Shown one piece after another: positions 31,989 through 42,062 of a stretch of 64,000 nt of DNA (positions are counted from its first letter, which is position 1; each line of letters starts with the position of its first letter). Source of the DNA: Enterovibrio norvegicus DSM 15893 (lineage in GTDB: Bacteria > Pseudomonadota > Gammaproteobacteria > Enterobacterales > Vibrionaceae). The stretch covers positions 45,669 to 109,668 of the forward strand of contig NZ_FOWR01000001.1 in the NCBI RefSeq assembly GCF_900115495.1, read 5' to 3'. The notes below the pieces were generated by a model, which saw nothing but the letters and a program-made list of their open reading frames with translations, did not search any database and was not told where the DNA came from. A program made the position numbers and the translations under genes.

Positions 31989-34040
31989 TCAGGAAACCCA
32001 AGTCACAATCTTATCGTGGAGGCGTTTTCTATCGGAAGGTTTCACGATGAAATCAGACATGCCAGAAGACGCCACTTTGTCTAAGGTAGACCTTGAACTG
32101 TCTCCCGTGTGCGCAATGATAGGTACGCTAGAATAACTTTTCCCCGAGTCTCGAATAATACGTGACGCTTCCACGCCGCTCATTACCGGCATTTCTATGT
32201 CCATGAGTACTAAATCAACGCGCTTGTTATCTAAGGTTTCAATGGCTTCTCCACCGTCTTTGCATTGGATAACGTTGAACCCCAACTTCTCTAGAAGCTT
32301 CGCGGTAAATTTTCGCAAGGTTTCACTGTCATCGACGACCAAAATGGTGTGCTTTTGAGGCTCTAAAACACACTGAAGCGGTGCCATCATATCCTGCTCT
32401 GTCGCATCAAACAGCAGACCTTTAATGGCTGATGGCGTATTGAGCAGCCAGGAACGCGCTTCAATCCACACCGGATTAAACACCGCATTGGTCTGATAAT
32501 CCGTCGCACAATGCTGGAATAAGTAAATAATACGCGCATTGGTAAAGGAAAGCAGGGGTTCAATGTGCGTGAGGATATCGCCATTGGCGACCATGCTTTC
32601 TAAGTCAATAAAGACTAAATCGTACTCAAATTCATGTTCTTTCTTTTGCAGCATGGAAAGGGTACTCATACTGTCCACACGCATGCTCAGCGCTTTACCG
32701 GTATCAATCGCTTTGGACGTGAGAATACTTTGGTCGCTAACAATCAGCATGGATTTCAGGTGGAGGACATTTCGCTCAATGACATCAACTTCGTCAGAAT
32801 TCAGTGCGGGGAAGTGCAAGGTGAATTCTGACCATGCCCCAAGCTCTGAAGTGCATGAGATATTCCCACCAAATGCCACCATCACCTTCTTACAGAAAGG
32901 TAACCCTAGCCCATAACTGCCTGAGCGCCCGGTGGTGTAGAAATTGTCGAAGATGTGCTCGATGATTTCTTCTGGAATGCCTGACCCATTGTCTCTCACG
33001 ATAATGCGGCTTTCGCGCTCGTCAGATTCCAGCGTGACATTGATGTGGAAGTTTTCTGGACTTCGATGATGAAAAGCATTTTTAAACAGATTGTAGATAA
33101 CGTACTTGAGTAGGGTGTCACTGCCTAAAAATTCAAATTCATCCCGAATATCGATGGAAATCAAGAAACGATCCGTTGCGCTCTTATAGCCAAAACTTGT
33201 CATCGCATTTTCTAGCACATGCTGCGCCGAGTGCTTTTTGAACGTCGATCGTGACACGCGGTTCTCATCGATAGAGGTCAGCAACAGATCTATGGTCTCA
33301 TTACCCGCGCGAATGATGTTCATAGCATCATGGCTGATCTCACGCAGTAAAAGCGCATCTTCCGCAGAGAGTGTGTAGTTTGCTTTCTTTTGATCGTGGG
33401 GGTTGGGCAGGATGGCTTGAATCAAATCAATGGAGGTACATAGCCCACTGAGCGGATTGCGCATCTCATGAGCGATGCCTGCCCCGAACACTTTGGCAAT
33501 CGAGACTTTGGTTTCGTGTTCCATTTGATTGCGAAAGTAGAAGAGATTCCCAAACATATACATGAACAGGAAGATAGGAACATAGGTCCAATTCATGGTT
33601 AATGCGAGGTGGTAGTCTTTTGAAACCCACGCGAAGAAGATGGCAAGGGTGATACCAATAAAGGTTTGGATAAACATCACCCGCGTGATGTGTACCATCA
33701 ATATATGGACGAAAATCGCAGCCATACAAGAGAGTAGCCACACGCTCGACCAATCATTCATAAAAAGCATATAGAAAAAGAAGAAGGGGAGGCAGACGGT
33801 CATGGCAACTTGATAATACAAATGCATATTATCCTGCCATGCGAGCTTCACTTTATTGCGGAACAAAATGATGAGAAAAAGAACGGAACAGAAGAGGCGG
33901 AGTGGCAGGTTTTCATAAGGTTGCGGGAAGATATATTGCCAGATAACAAAATATGCGGGGAAGCCGATGAGCCCCATCCATCCGATTAACGTCAGATTAG
34001 GCTCAGCATATTGATATACTTTGCGAAACGCCGCATCCAT
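31989..34040 (-). CDS. cqsS: CAI-1 receptor, hybrid sensor kinase CqsS
   Basis: A 683-residue membrane hybrid kinase. Six to seven TM helices lie in residues 15-170 with CqsS sequence throughout: KVYQYAEPNLTLIGWMG, FMNDWSSVWLLS, VPIFLFMYMFGNLFYFRNQ. Then come the phospho-acceptor His at about 191 (GAGIAHEMRNPLSG), the ATPase domain (NLFKNAF, DNGSGIP, GSYGLGLPFC), and a receiver domain with the phospho-Asp in VDLVLMDIEMPVMSG. Without ligand it should send phosphate towards LuxU, and with CAI-1 it acts as a phosphatase. I set the start at 34040 (GAGAGC upstream) by comparison with the cholera protein. A TTG at 34073 extends the frame. A Phe stands where the cholera receptor has Cys170 (see findings). 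Confidence 0.95.
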   Translation of the reverse strand: MDAAFRKVYQYAEPNLTLIGWMGLIGFPAYFVIWQYIFPQPYENLPLRLFCSVLFLIILFRNKVKLAWQDNMHLYYQVAMTVCLPFFFFYMLFMNDWSSVWLLSCMAAIFVHILMVHITRVMFIQTFIGITLAIFFAWVSKDYHLALTMNWTYVPIFLFMYMFGNLFYFRNQMEHETKVSIAKVFGAGIAHEMRNPLSGLCTSIDLIQAILPNPHDQKKANYTLSAEDALLLREISHDAMNIIRAGNETIDLLLTSIDENRVSRSTFKKHSAQHVLENAMTSFGYKSATDRFLISIDIRDEFEFLGSDTLLKYVIYNLFKNAFHHRSPENFHINVTLESDERESRIIVRDNGSGIPEEIIEHIFDNFYTTGRSGSYGLGLPFCKKVMVAFGGNISCTSELGAWSEFTLHFPALNSDEVDVIERNVLHLKSMLIVSDQSILTSKAIDTGKALSMRVDSMSTLSMLQKKEHEFEYDLVFIDLESMVANGDILTHIEPLLSFTNARIIYLFQHCATDYQTNAVFNPVWIEARSWLLNTPSAIKGLLFDATEQDMMAPLQCVLEPQKHTILVVDDSETLRKFTAKLLEKLGFNVIQCKDGGEAIETLDNKRVDLVLMDIEMPVMSGVEASRIIRDSGKSYSSVPIIAHTGDSSRSTLDKVASSGMSDFIVKPSDRKRLHDKIVTWVS

Positions 34041-34555
34041 GCTCTCGATAGTAATTTTCCTAACCCTCACCAAACATTGTATAAACTGGCTAACTCTTTG
34101 AGTGCTTTGCGCGGAAATGTCACTGCAAGCCGTCTCTGTACGTTGCTCTTATTATTTCGTCGCTTTTTTCATACTGTTTTTTAAACCACAGCAAAACCGC
34201 GAGTACGTAAGCGTTCTCTTATACATCCGACTCGAAAATAAGGCGGGGTATGAAAAATTTTATACAACGCTTCGATATTGCAGTGTCTCTCTTTTTGTAC
34301 AAAGCGATTAAATGCTGATTGGTATTAGATTTCGCTGTGACTTTGAGATCTAGACACAGGAAATGGGCGTAGGGGCTGGGTGTGAAGCGCAAGAATAAAG
34401 GCTTGGAGCCAAATAGATACTGCAATTCCAGTGGGTTGCAAACCCTCGAATTGCGTTAATAGTGTGAGCTGTGATAGGTAAGTGGTTAGTTGATTACACT
34501 CCATACACAAAAAAATGCAGCATTTACACAATGACTAATAATGCAAACTTTATGA
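34041..34555. other. Intergenic region between cqsS and gcvP
   Basis: About 515 bases with no supportable gene. A 69-codon plus-strand frame from 34102 overlaps the cqsS promoter and has no ribosome site. Only the gcvP terminator at its right end is clear. Confidence 0.45.
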
Positions 34556-34585
34556 AAGAAAAAACGAGCCAGATAGGCTCGTTTT
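34556..34585 (-). terminator. Terminator of the gcvP transcript
   Basis: On the minus strand AAAACGAGCC TATCT GGCTCGTTTT followed by TTTC, 29 bases after the gcvP stop. Confidence 0.9.
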
Positions 34586-34613
34586 GGTTTTGTTTAAAAC
34601 GAAGCGGTGCTGA

Positions 34614-37478
34614 TCAGTCTTCCATGTAACTTTCAATGCTCGGGCAAGAACAAATCAAGTTGCGGTCGCCATACACGTTGTCGACACGGTTTACTGTTGG
34701 CCAGTATTTAGCATCTTTCGCTTGCGCACTCGGGAAGCATGCCAGTTCACGGGTGTAAGGACGTTCCCACACGTCAGACATCAAGTCTGATTGGGTGTGT
34801 GGTGCATTAACCAATGGGTTGTTTTCCAATGGCCATTCGCCGTCTTGCACTTTCGCGACCTCTTCACGAATCGCAATCATGGCATCACAGAAACGGTCCA
34901 ACTCAGCTTTGTCTTCACTTTCTGTTGGCTCAATCATGAGCGTGCCAGCAACAGGGAATGACATGGTTGGTGCGTGGAAGCCATAGTCCATCAGGCGTTT
35001 TGCGATATCTTCTTCGCTAATGCCTGACTCGTCTTTGAGAGGACGAATATCAATGATGCATTCGTGCGCAATACGCCCGTGTGTACCGCGGTACAGCACT
35101 GGGTAGTATGGGCACAGACGCTCCATCACATAATTCGCGCTCAAAATCGCTACTTTAGTGGCTTCGGTCAGGCCTTGTTCGCCCATCATGGCAATGTATG
35201 CCCATGAGATTGGTAAAATAGAGGCGCTACCGATTTGTGCAGCAGATACTGCGAATTCAGTGCCGTTCACAGCGTGGCCTGGAAGGAAAGGGGCGAGGTG
35301 CGCTTTCACACCGATAGGCCCCATACCTGGACCGCCACCACCGTGAGGGATACAGAAGGTTTTGTGCAAGTTCAAGTGAGAAACGTCTGAACCAATGAAG
35401 CCAGGGCTCGTTAGACCAACCTGTGCGTTCATGTTCGCGCCATCAAGGTAAACCTGACCACCCGCTTCATGAACCAATTCGCACACTTCTTGAACCGCTT
35501 CTTCGTAAACGCCGTGCGTTGATGGGTAGGTGATCATGATGCAAGAAAGGTTGTCGCGATGTTTCTCAATCTTTGCTTTCAGATCTTCCACATCGACGTT
35601 ACCGCTGTCATCACAACCCACGACAACTACTTTCATTGACACCATGGCGGCAGACGCTGGGTTTGTACCGTGCGCAGAGCTTGGGATCAAACACACGTTG
35701 CGGTGCGCATCGCCACGGCTTTCGTGGTAACGCTGAATCGCGATTAAGCCCGCGTATTCGCCTTGTGCACCAGAGTTTGGTTGCAGAGACATCTCATCGT
35801 AGCCAGTGATTTCACAAAGCATTTTGTTGAGTGAGTCAGCAAGCTCGGTGTAACCCAAGGCTTGATCTGCTGGTACGAACGGGTGCAATGCACCGAATTC
35901 CGGCCACGTGACGGGGATCATTTCAGCAGCCGCATTTAGCTTCATGGTGCAGCTACCTAGCGGGATCATGCCGTGCGTCAAAGAGAAGTCTTTGTTTTCT
36001 AGCTTCTTCATGTAACGCATCAGCTGTGTTTCACTATGGTGCGTATTGAAGACGGGGTGCGTCAGGTACGCACTGGTACGACGACAAGATTCTGGAATCG
36101 CCGCAAACTCGTCAGCTTCGATAGACGCGGCGAATTGGGTGACATCGCTTTCATCAGTGATGGCGGCTAACAAGCCGTTGATGTCTTCCAATGTGGTTGT
36201 TTCATCCACACTCACACCGAGTTGACCATCAAGCTTACGCAGGTTGTAGCCTGCATCTTGTGCTTTCTTGAACAGAGCGTCCGTTTGATCGCCCGTGTTC
36301 AGGGTAATGGTGTCGAAGAAATCATGGAATGCCACTTCTACGCCAGCATGATTGAATGCTGCCGCCGCTAAAGCGGTGAGGTGGTGAACACGACGTGCAA
36401 TTTTCTTAAGGCCTTCTGGGCCGTGGTAAACCGCGAAGAATGCCGCCATGTTGGCCAATAACGCCTGAGCAGTACAAATGTTCGACGTCGCTTTTTCACG
36501 GCGAATATGCTGCTCGCGGGTTTGCATTGCCATGCGCAGCGCTTGCTTGCCTTTGTTATCGATAGACACACCGATCACGCGGCCAGGCATGGTGCGTTTG
36601 AGTTTGTCACGGGTTGCCATGAACGCAGCGTGAGGACCACCGTAGCCCATTGGCACGCCGAAACGTTGTGCTGAGCCAATCACGACATCTGCACCCATCT
36701 CACCCGGTGCTTTTAGCAAGGCGAGAGAAAGCAGGTCTGCGGCGACAATAACCAATGTTTTATTGGCTTGTGCTTGGGCAATCAAATCCGTCAAATCACG
36801 GACTTGGCCAGTCGTACCTGGGTATTGCAGCAGCGCACCAAACACGTCGTGCTGTGGCAAGGTATCTGCAGCGCCAGTGATCACGTCGAAGCCCATGAAG
36901 CCCGCGCGTGTATTAATTACGTCCAAGGTTTGCGGGTGCACGTCATCTGCAACGAAGAAGGTATTGCTCTTACTCTTACCACCACGCTTACATAGCGTCA
37001 TGGCTTCAGCAGCGGCTGTCGCTTCATCCAGCAGTGAGGCATTCGCCAATTCCATGCTGGTCAAATCCATCACCATTTGCTGGAAATTCAGCAGTGATTC
37101 AAGACGACCTTGAGAAATTTCTGGTTGGTATGGCGTATAGGCCGTGTACCAACCTGGATTCTCTAAGACGTTGCGCAGAATGGGTGTAGGCGTATGCGTG
37201 CCATAGTAACCTTGGCCGATGAAGCTTTGCTTGATGACATTCTTGCTGGCAATGCCTTTCAGTTTGTCTAGCATGGCAACTTCGCTGAGTGCATCGTCTA
37301 GCTCAAGCGGTCGAGGTAAACGAATGTGAGCAGGTACCGTTTCTTCAATCAAATGCTCAAGGCTCGTGGCATTCACGGTACGCAGCATCTCGGCTTGATC
37401 AGTGTCACGCGGGCCATTGTGGCGCGTTACAAACTCATCATGAGGTTGGAGTTGGTCGAGTAGGCGTGATTCGGTCAT
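34614..37478 (-). CDS. gcvP: Glycine dehydrogenase (decarboxylating), P protein
   Basis: A 954-residue single-chain P protein of the glycine cleavage system. It decarboxylates glycine with PLP and passes the aminomethyl group to the lipoyl arm of GcvH. It has both homologous halves: the N-terminal half with [19 protein letters not shown] and [18 protein letters not shown], and the C-terminal half with [15 protein letters not shown]. The PLP lysine lies in [21 protein letters not shown]. Length and motifs are normal for the E. coli-type protein. AGGACGACTGTC precedes the ATG. It lies 15 bases after gcvH in an sdaA-gcvH-gcvP block, so it is co-transcribed at least with gcvH. Confidence 0.98.
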   Translation of the reverse strand: MTESRLLDQLQPHDEFVTRHNGPRDTDQAEMLRTVNATSLEHLIEETVPAHIRLPRPLELDDALSEVAMLDKLKGIASKNVIKQSFIGQGYYGTHTPTPILRNVLENPGWYTAYTPYQPEISQGRLESLLNFQQMVMDLTSMELANASLLDEATAAAEAMTLCKRGGKSKSNTFFVADDVHPQTLDVINTRAGFMGFDVITGAADTLPQHDVFGALLQYPGTTGQVRDLTDLIAQAQANKTLVIVAADLLSLALLKAPGEMGADVVIGSAQRFGVPMGYGGPHAAFMATRDKLKRTMPGRVIGVSIDNKGKQALRMAMQTREQHIRREKATSNICTAQALLANMAAFFAVYHGPEGLKKIARRVHHLTALAAAAFNHAGVEVAFHDFFDTITLNTGDQTDALFKKAQDAGYNLRKLDGQLGVSVDETTTLEDINGLLAAITDESDVTQFAASIEADEFAAIPESCRRTSAYLTHPVFNTHHSETQLMRYMKKLENKDFSLTHGMIPLGSCTMKLNAAAEMIPVTWPEFGALHPFVPADQALGYTELADSLNKMLCEITGYDEMSLQPNSGAQGEYAGLIAIQRYHESRGDAHRNVCLIPSSAHGTNPASAAMVSMKVVVVGCDDSGNVDVEDLKAKIEKHRDNLSCIMITYPSTHGVYEEAVQEVCELVHEAGGQVYLDGANMNAQVGLTSPGFIGSDVSHLNLHKTFCIPHGGGGPGMGPIGVKAHLAPFLPGHAVNGTEFAVSAAQIGSASILPISWAYIAMMGEQGLTEATKVAILSANYVMERLCPYYPVLYRGTHGRIAHECIIDIRPLKDESGISEEDIAKRLMDYGFHAPTMSFPVAGTLMIEPTESEDKAELDRFCDAMIAIREEVAKVQDGEWPLENNPLVNAPHTQSDLMSDVWERPYTRELACFPSAQAKDAKYWPTVNRVDNVYGDRNLICSCPSIESYMED

Positions 37479-37493
37479 GACAGTCGTCCTGAA

Positions 37494-37871
37494 TTAGTCT
37501 TCGATAGTTTCTTGGTAAGCGTCAGCAGACATCAAGTGATCTAGGTTGCTGTCTTCAGCAAGCTTGATTTTTGCAATCCAACCACCTTCAAACGGCGCTT
37601 CGTTAACAAGTTCTGGGCTGTCTTCCAGATCTTCGTTCACTTCAACGACTTCGCCGTTTACTGGGCCATAAATGTCAGAAGCTGCTTTTACTGATTCTAC
37701 CAATGAGAAACCTTCGCCCACTTCTACTTCGCTGCCTACGTCTGGCAGATCCACAAAAACGACATCGCCGAGAAGCGATTGCGCGTGCTCAGAAATGCCA
37801 ACGGTTACAGTACCGTCACCGTTGTCTTTTACCCACTCGTGGCTCTCAGCAAACTTCAGGGTTGCATCCAT
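37494..37871 (-). CDS. gcvH: Glycine cleavage system H protein
   Basis: A 125-residue lipoyl carrier that shuttles the aminomethyl group between the P, T and L proteins. The lipoylated lysine is in [19 protein letters not shown] (Lys at about residue 63), preceded by the [21 protein letters not shown] start typical of GcvH. The ribosome site ACGGAG precedes ATG at 37871. It sits between sdaA (140 bases upstream) and gcvP (15 bases downstream). The 140-base gap holds a GCGCGCT/AGCGCGC hairpin at 37948-37968, which may separate part of the transcription of sdaA from gcvHP. Confidence 0.97.
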   Translation of the reverse strand: MDATLKFAESHEWVKDNGDGTVTVGISEHAQSLLGDVVFVDLPDVGSEVEVGEGFSLVESVKAASDIYGPVNGEVVEVNEDLEDSPELVNEAPFEGGWIAKIKLAEDSNLDHLMSADAYQETIED

Positions 37872-38011
37872 TTCTTCATCTCCGTTTGAAACGTGGTTAT
37901 TCGTCTTCGCTTACTCAGCGAAAAAACGCGATTTTGTGTTCTATTCGGCGCGCTTTATGACAGCGCGCAAATACTATGTTCGTTATTTTTTTGACCTTGC
38001 TGGCACGCGAC

Positions 38012-39412
38012 TCAACATGCGACAACATTGATGGCGATGGTGTTTGTTGCAAGGCCACCTTGTGAGGTTTCCTTGTACTTGCTCATCATGTCGAGCCCGG
38101 TTTCGTGCATCGTTTTTATGACGCTATCTAACGAAACGTGGTGTTCACCATCACCGTTCAACGCCAATCTTGTGGCGTTGATGGCTTTTACTGCGCCCAT
38201 GGTGTTGCGCTCAATGCAAGGCACTTGAACCAAACCATTTATTGGATCGCACGTTAGGCCCAAGTTATGTTCCATGCCGATTTCAGCGGCATTTTCAATT
38301 TGTGCTGGTGTCGCACCCATTGCGGCGGCCAATCCTGCGGCTGCCATGGAGCACGCCACGCCAATTTCGCCTTGGCATCCCACCTCTGCAGCAGAAATCG
38401 ACGCATTGGTTTTATAAAGCGAACCAATTGCGGCTGCGACGGCGAGGAAAGTACGAATACCGTCCATGTTGTTTGGCGACACAAACTTGTTGTAGTACGC
38501 CAACACTGCCGGAATAACACCCGCGGCACCGTTTGTTGGTGCAGTGACTACACGTCCGCCAGCTGCGTTTTCTTCATTGACTGCCATGGCATACATGTTG
38601 ACCCAATCATTCGAATCAACGGGCAGTCCGTCGGTGTCTTTACGCTTGATGCAGTCGTGTAATTTTTTCGCACGACGTTTTAGCTGTAAACCACCCGGTA
38701 GCGTGCCTTCCTGTTCAATGCCGCGCTCGATACAGGCCAACATCACTTGCCAGATGGCATCGATTTGTTGATTGACTGCCTCCATCGTTGCCTTTTTGTC
38801 TTGATGTTTGGCACGCGCCAACTCATTGGCAAACATGATGTCAGCAATCGATTTGTTTTGCGTTTTACAGTGCTCAAGAAGTTCAACGGCACTGCTAAAT
38901 GTATTCGGTGGTGAAAAATCCGACGCCAATGCATCGGTTTCACCTTTTTCAACCACAAAACCACCCCCTACCGAGAAATACGTTTTGCTGAGCAAGATCT
39001 CATCGTTTTCACCCAGTGCCGTCAACGTCATGCCATTTGGGTGCTCAGGCAACACTTTGTCGAAATGGAAGACCAAGTCTACATCCCAATCAAACGGAAT
39101 AAATCGATGTCCGTCGAGAGGCAGCTCTTTGCTTCCTTTAACCATGTTGCACATGGTTGGAATGTCGTCTGAGTTAATGCTATCGGGCCATTCACCCATC
39201 AATCCCATGACGCAGGCAACATCGGTAGCGTGTCCCTTTCCCGTCAAGGCTAATGAACCGAATAACTCGATAGATACCTTGTGGGTATTGTGGAGCAATG
39301 CTTCTTCGCGAAGATTGGCAGCAAATCGGGCAGCTGCGACCATCGGCCCAACGGTGTGGGAGCTTGATGGACCAACGCCAATTTTGAACAGGTCAAACAT
39401 GCTATGGCTCAT
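38012..39412 (-). CDS. sdaA: L-serine dehydratase, iron-sulfur type
   Basis: A 466-residue single-chain L-serine ammonia-lyase that converts L-serine to pyruvate and ammonia using a [4Fe-4S] cluster. It begins with the family motif [19 protein letters not shown]. Probable cluster cysteines are in [14 protein letters not shown] and [18 protein letters not shown]. Both the beta (N-terminal) and alpha (C-terminal) domains are present, as in E. coli SdaA and SdaB. GAGG lies nine bases before the ATG. It leads the minus-strand arm of the glycine gene block, where some related species carry glyA instead. Serine made from glycine would thus be drained to pyruvate. Confidence 0.96.
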   Translation of the reverse strand: MSHSMFDLFKIGVGPSSSHTVGPMVAAARFAANLREEALLHNTHKVSIELFGSLALTGKGHATDVACVMGLMGEWPDSINSDDIPTMCNMVKGSKELPLDGHRFIPFDWDVDLVFHFDKVLPEHPNGMTLTALGENDEILLSKTYFSVGGGFVVEKGETDALASDFSPPNTFSSAVELLEHCKTQNKSIADIMFANELARAKHQDKKATMEAVNQQIDAIWQVMLACIERGIEQEGTLPGGLQLKRRAKKLHDCIKRKDTDGLPVDSNDWVNMYAMAVNEENAAGGRVVTAPTNGAAGVIPAVLAYYNKFVSPNNMDGIRTFLAVAAAIGSLYKTNASISAAEVGCQGEIGVACSMAAAGLAAAMGATPAQIENAAEIGMEHNLGLTCDPINGLVQVPCIERNTMGAVKAINATRLALNGDGEHHVSLDSVIKTMHETGLDMMSKYKETSQGGLATNTIAINVVAC

Positions 39413-39561
39413 TGCACGTATCCTCGTTTTGTAGGGTACACACCATCCCTTGATGGGGGATGACAGTCCGGAGCCTATTATTTAAGTATTGGCTTTTTAT
39501 GCGTTGCCGGAGTCAACATTTGTGTAACATACAAAACGTACCACCACTTCGTAAAACAAAA

Positions 39562-39575
39562 TTTCCTATAGGAAA
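39562..39575. promoter_or_regulatory. Palindromic operator candidate 1 (TTTCCTATAGGAAA)
   Basis: A perfect 14-base palindrome about 150 bases upstream of sdaA. It shares the core TTTCCNATAGGAAA with the site at 39841-39860, so both are probably bound by the same dimeric regulator, most simply the neighbouring XRE-cupin protein. Confidence 0.6.
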
Positions 39576-39840
39576 CTCGTGTTGTGATCGCCTAGCCATA
39601 TTTCGAAAATAGCCATCCACACGAAGCATTCTGGTTTTCGTTTTTGCGCAAACGTTTGCTTTTTTACCTTTTGGCATCCATGATTGCAACGGTTATTTCA
39701 TCGTTATTCATTAATAGTAATTAAAATCAGCGACTTATGATTTTTGCTATTTTGTTGGATTTTTGAGTGATCTATCGAAGCCATGGGTTGATGTAATTTC
39801 AATTAGTTAGTGCTCATCGTCTGTCAGTACGTTTTTTCGT

Positions 39841-39860
39841 AAGTTTCCAATAGGAAACTT
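39841..39860. promoter_or_regulatory. Palindromic operator candidate 2 (TTTCCAATAGGAAA)
   Basis: AAGTTTCC AATA GGAAACTT, a 20-base inverted repeat about 100 bases upstream of the XRE-cupin gene. It has the same half-site as the palindrome at 39562. Suggests autoregulation. Confidence 0.6.
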
Positions 39861-39959
39861 TTTGTTAAAAGTGTTAACTTGCGCTTATCGGCTAGCACAG
39901 TCTCTGTGTAAGAATGAGCCAACGCTGACGGCCCATGAGATAATGTAAAGGGGAGTCGA

Positions 39960-40601
39960 ATGACAACAGAGACAGATACACAGGACGTGTATCCACCAGT
40001 AACCGTTGAACGCGGAAGCTTGAGTGCAAGCGGTGACGCGCACGTTGCGCCCCTGAAGTTGGGTGAACGCTTGAAAGAAATCCGAACCGCGGGTGGTTTG
40101 ACCTTGGAAGAGGCGAGCAAACTGACGGGCTTGGCGAGATCGACATTATCAAAAATCGAAAACGAACAGATTTCGCCAACCTTTCAAGCGATGCAAAAGC
40201 TGGCTGCGGGTTTGAACATTGGTATTCCCCAATTGTTCACGCCACCAAAACAACGAAAAGCCACAGGCCGACGCGACATTACGCGCGTTGGTGAAGGTAA
40301 GGCGCGACCGACTGCGACTTACGAGCATGAGTTACTTGCTACGCAGCTAACTAACAAGAAGATGTTTCCGTTCAAGTCCCGTGTGCATGCGCGCTCATTC
40401 GACGAATACGATGAGTGGATTAGACACGATGGCGAAGAGTTCCTATTAGTGCTTGAAGGAAGCATCGTATTTTATTCAGAGTTCTATGAAGCGATTACCT
40501 TAGAAGAAGGTGACAGTGTGTATTACGACGCGGCGATGGGGCACATGCTGACCTCTGCCAGTGAAGAAGACGCACTCATCCTTTGGGTAACAGCTTCTTA
40601 G
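39960..40601 (+). CDS. XRE-cupin transcriptional regulator of the gcv block
   Basis: A 213-residue regulator with an XRE helix-turn-helix at about residues 33-88 (LGERLKEIRTAGGLTLEEASKLTGLARSTLSKIENEQISPTFQAMQKLA) and a C-terminal cupin effector domain at about 135-210 (HDGEEFLLVLEGSIVFYSEFYEAITLEEGDSVYYDAAMGHML). XRE-cupin proteins sense small molecules through the beta-barrel. Position between the sdaA-gcvH-gcvP arm and gcvT, and two shared palindromes in the divergent promoter region, suggest it controls this glycine/serine block. The effector could be glycine, serine or a derivative, which is inference. GGGGAGTCGA precedes the ATG. Confidence 0.9.
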   Translation: MTTETDTQDVYPPVTVERGSLSASGDAHVAPLKLGERLKEIRTAGGLTLEEASKLTGLARSTLSKIENEQISPTFQAMQKLAAGLNIGIPQLFTPPKQRKATGRRDITRVGEGKARPTATYEHELLATQLTNKKMFPFKSRVHARSFDEYDEWIRHDGEEFLLVLEGSIVFYSEFYEAITLEEGDSVYYDAAMGHMLTSASEEDALILWVTAS

Positions 40602-40623
40602 TATTTTCCTCTAGAGAGAGGCT

Positions 40624-40675
40624 GTTCATCCTCGTAAGAAGGATGAACAAAACACCAACCCGCCAAATGGCGGAC
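40624..40675 (+). other. Two hairpins between regulator and gcvT
   Basis: GTTCATCCT / AGGATGAAC at 40624-40648 and CCGCC AAAT GGCGG at 40660-40673 lie in the 118-base gap before gcvT. Neither has a T-run. They could weaken read-through from the regulator gene or shape the gcvT leader. Confidence 0.45.
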
Positions 40676-40719
40676 AATTTCTCAGTACGTCGGCTATTGC
40701 CATGATCATGGAGTGAAAC

Positions 40720-41838
40720 ATGTCACAGGATCTTCTCAAAACCCCGTTACATGCCCTACACATTGAAACGGGTGCCAAAATGGTACCATTCGCAGGTTAT
40801 GACATGCCTGTTCAATACGAATTGGGTGTGCGTAAAGAACATATCCATTGTCGCGAACATGCGGGTCTGTTTGATGTGTCGCACATGGGTCAGCTTCGTT
40901 TACATGGCGAAAACGCAGCAAAAGCACTTGAGGCGTTAGTGCCCGTTGACATCATCGATTTGCCAGCCGGTAAGCAGCGTTATGCGCTGTTCACCAATGA
41001 GCAAGGCGGCTTGATGGATGACTTGATGGTGACAAACTTTGGCGATCACTTGTTCGTGGTCGTGAATGCCGCGTGTAAAGCGCAAGATATTGCGCACCTT
41101 CGTGCCAACCTGCCAAGCGACGTACAACTGGAAGAAATCGAAGACCGTGCGCTGCTAGCCTTGCAAGGTCCAGAAGCCGCAACCGTACTTGCGACGCTCA
41201 ACCCTGCAGTTGCTGACATGGTATTCATGGATGCCGCCTCGATGGATTTGGGTGGCGTTGAGTGTTTGGTGAGCCGTTCTGGTTACACCGGTGAAGATGG
41301 CTACGAAATTTCTGTTCCTGCCGACCAAGCCGATGCGTTTGCACGTACGCTATTAGCAAATGATGCCGTTGAATGGATTGGCTTGGGTGCGCGTGATTCA
41401 CTGCGCCTTGAGTGTGGTTTATGTCTATATGGTCATGATATTGACACGACAACCACGCCTGTTGAAGCAAGCTTACTGTGGGCGCTGAGCAAGCCACGCC
41501 GTGCAGACGGCGAGCGTGCCGGTGGGTTCCCTGGTGCAGACATCATTCTGGATCAAATTGCGACCAAAGATGTTTCGCGCAAGCGTGTTGGTTTGCTGGG
41601 GGGAAGTAAAGCACCTGTTCGTGAAGGGGCAGTGCTGTTTGATGCTGATGACAATGAAATTGGCGTAGTCACCAGCGGCACGTTTGGCCCAACGAAAGGC
41701 CAGCCTGTGGCCATGGGTTACGTTTCAACTGCACTCGCAGTGATTGGCACAGAAGTGTTTGCAGAGGTGCGCGGTAAGAAGTTGCCGATGACTATCGAAA
41801 AGATGCCATTCGTACCACAGCGTTACTACCGCGGCTAA
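40720..41838 (+). CDS. gcvT: Glycine cleavage system T protein (aminomethyltransferase)
   Basis: A 372-residue tetrahydrofolate-dependent aminomethyltransferase. It takes the aminomethyl group from GcvH, releasing ammonia and making 5,10-methylene-THF. Family features are MVPFAGYDMPVQY, HAGLFDVSHMGQL, the folate-binding SRSGYTGEDGYEISVP, LGARDSLRLECGLCLYGHD, and the C-terminal barrel with RKRVGLLGG and the TSGTFGPTKGQPVAMGYV signature. GGAGTGAAAC lies just before ATG. It works with the gcvH and gcvP genes of the divergent arm. The L protein (lipoamide dehydrogenase) is not in the window. Confidence 0.97.
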   Translation: MSQDLLKTPLHALHIETGAKMVPFAGYDMPVQYELGVRKEHIHCREHAGLFDVSHMGQLRLHGENAAKALEALVPVDIIDLPAGKQRYALFTNEQGGLMDDLMVTNFGDHLFVVVNAACKAQDIAHLRANLPSDVQLEEIEDRALLALQGPEAATVLATLNPAVADMVFMDAASMDLGGVECLVSRSGYTGEDGYEISVPADQADAFARTLLANDAVEWIGLGARDSLRLECGLCLYGHDIDTTTTPVEASLLWALSKPRRADGERAGGFPGADIILDQIATKDVSRKRVGLLGGSKAPVREGAVLFDADDNEIGVVTSGTFGPTKGQPVAMGYVSTALAVIGTEVFAEVRGKKLPMTIEKMPFVPQRYYRG

Positions 41839-41993
41839 TGTCGCTGCCTGCGGCGTATTGACCTCGGAAAAGATTTTACGGTCCGGCGTCAAAAAACGCA
41901 AATGGCAGTGAACACGCCAAATAAGTGTCACAAAATTGCCGCTTTATGCAATTTAAGCGAACACCTTGCATCCGCGATATCGGATTCGAAAAG

Positions 41994-42024
41994 AAAGGCC
42001 AGTGATTATCACCGGCCTTTTTCT
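41994..42024 (+). terminator. Terminator after gcvT
   Basis: AAAGGCC AGTGA TTA TCACC GGCCTTT followed by T-rich sequence. Confidence 0.87.
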
Positions 42025-42062
42025 TTTTGTACTCAATGGCCTAAATGCAACCATTTTGACAC

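Larger units (their letters stand above)
39413..39959. promoter_or_regulatory. Divergent control region of the gcv/sda block
   Basis: A region of 547 bases between sdaA and the XRE-cupin gene. It holds two similar palindromes (listed separately), a CATCCC/GGGATG hairpin at 39444-39462 in the sdaA leader, and a long AT-rich middle. No ORF is supportable. I see no glycine riboswitch. Confidence 0.6.

Noticed and set aside
34102-34311. 69-codon frame divergent from cqsS
   Set aside because: No ribosome site, and low-complexity hydrophobic composition in a promoter region.
40602-40719. Glycine riboswitch before gcvT
   Set aside because: The leader holds two plain hairpins but none of the conserved aptamer cores, and it is too short for a tandem riboswitch.
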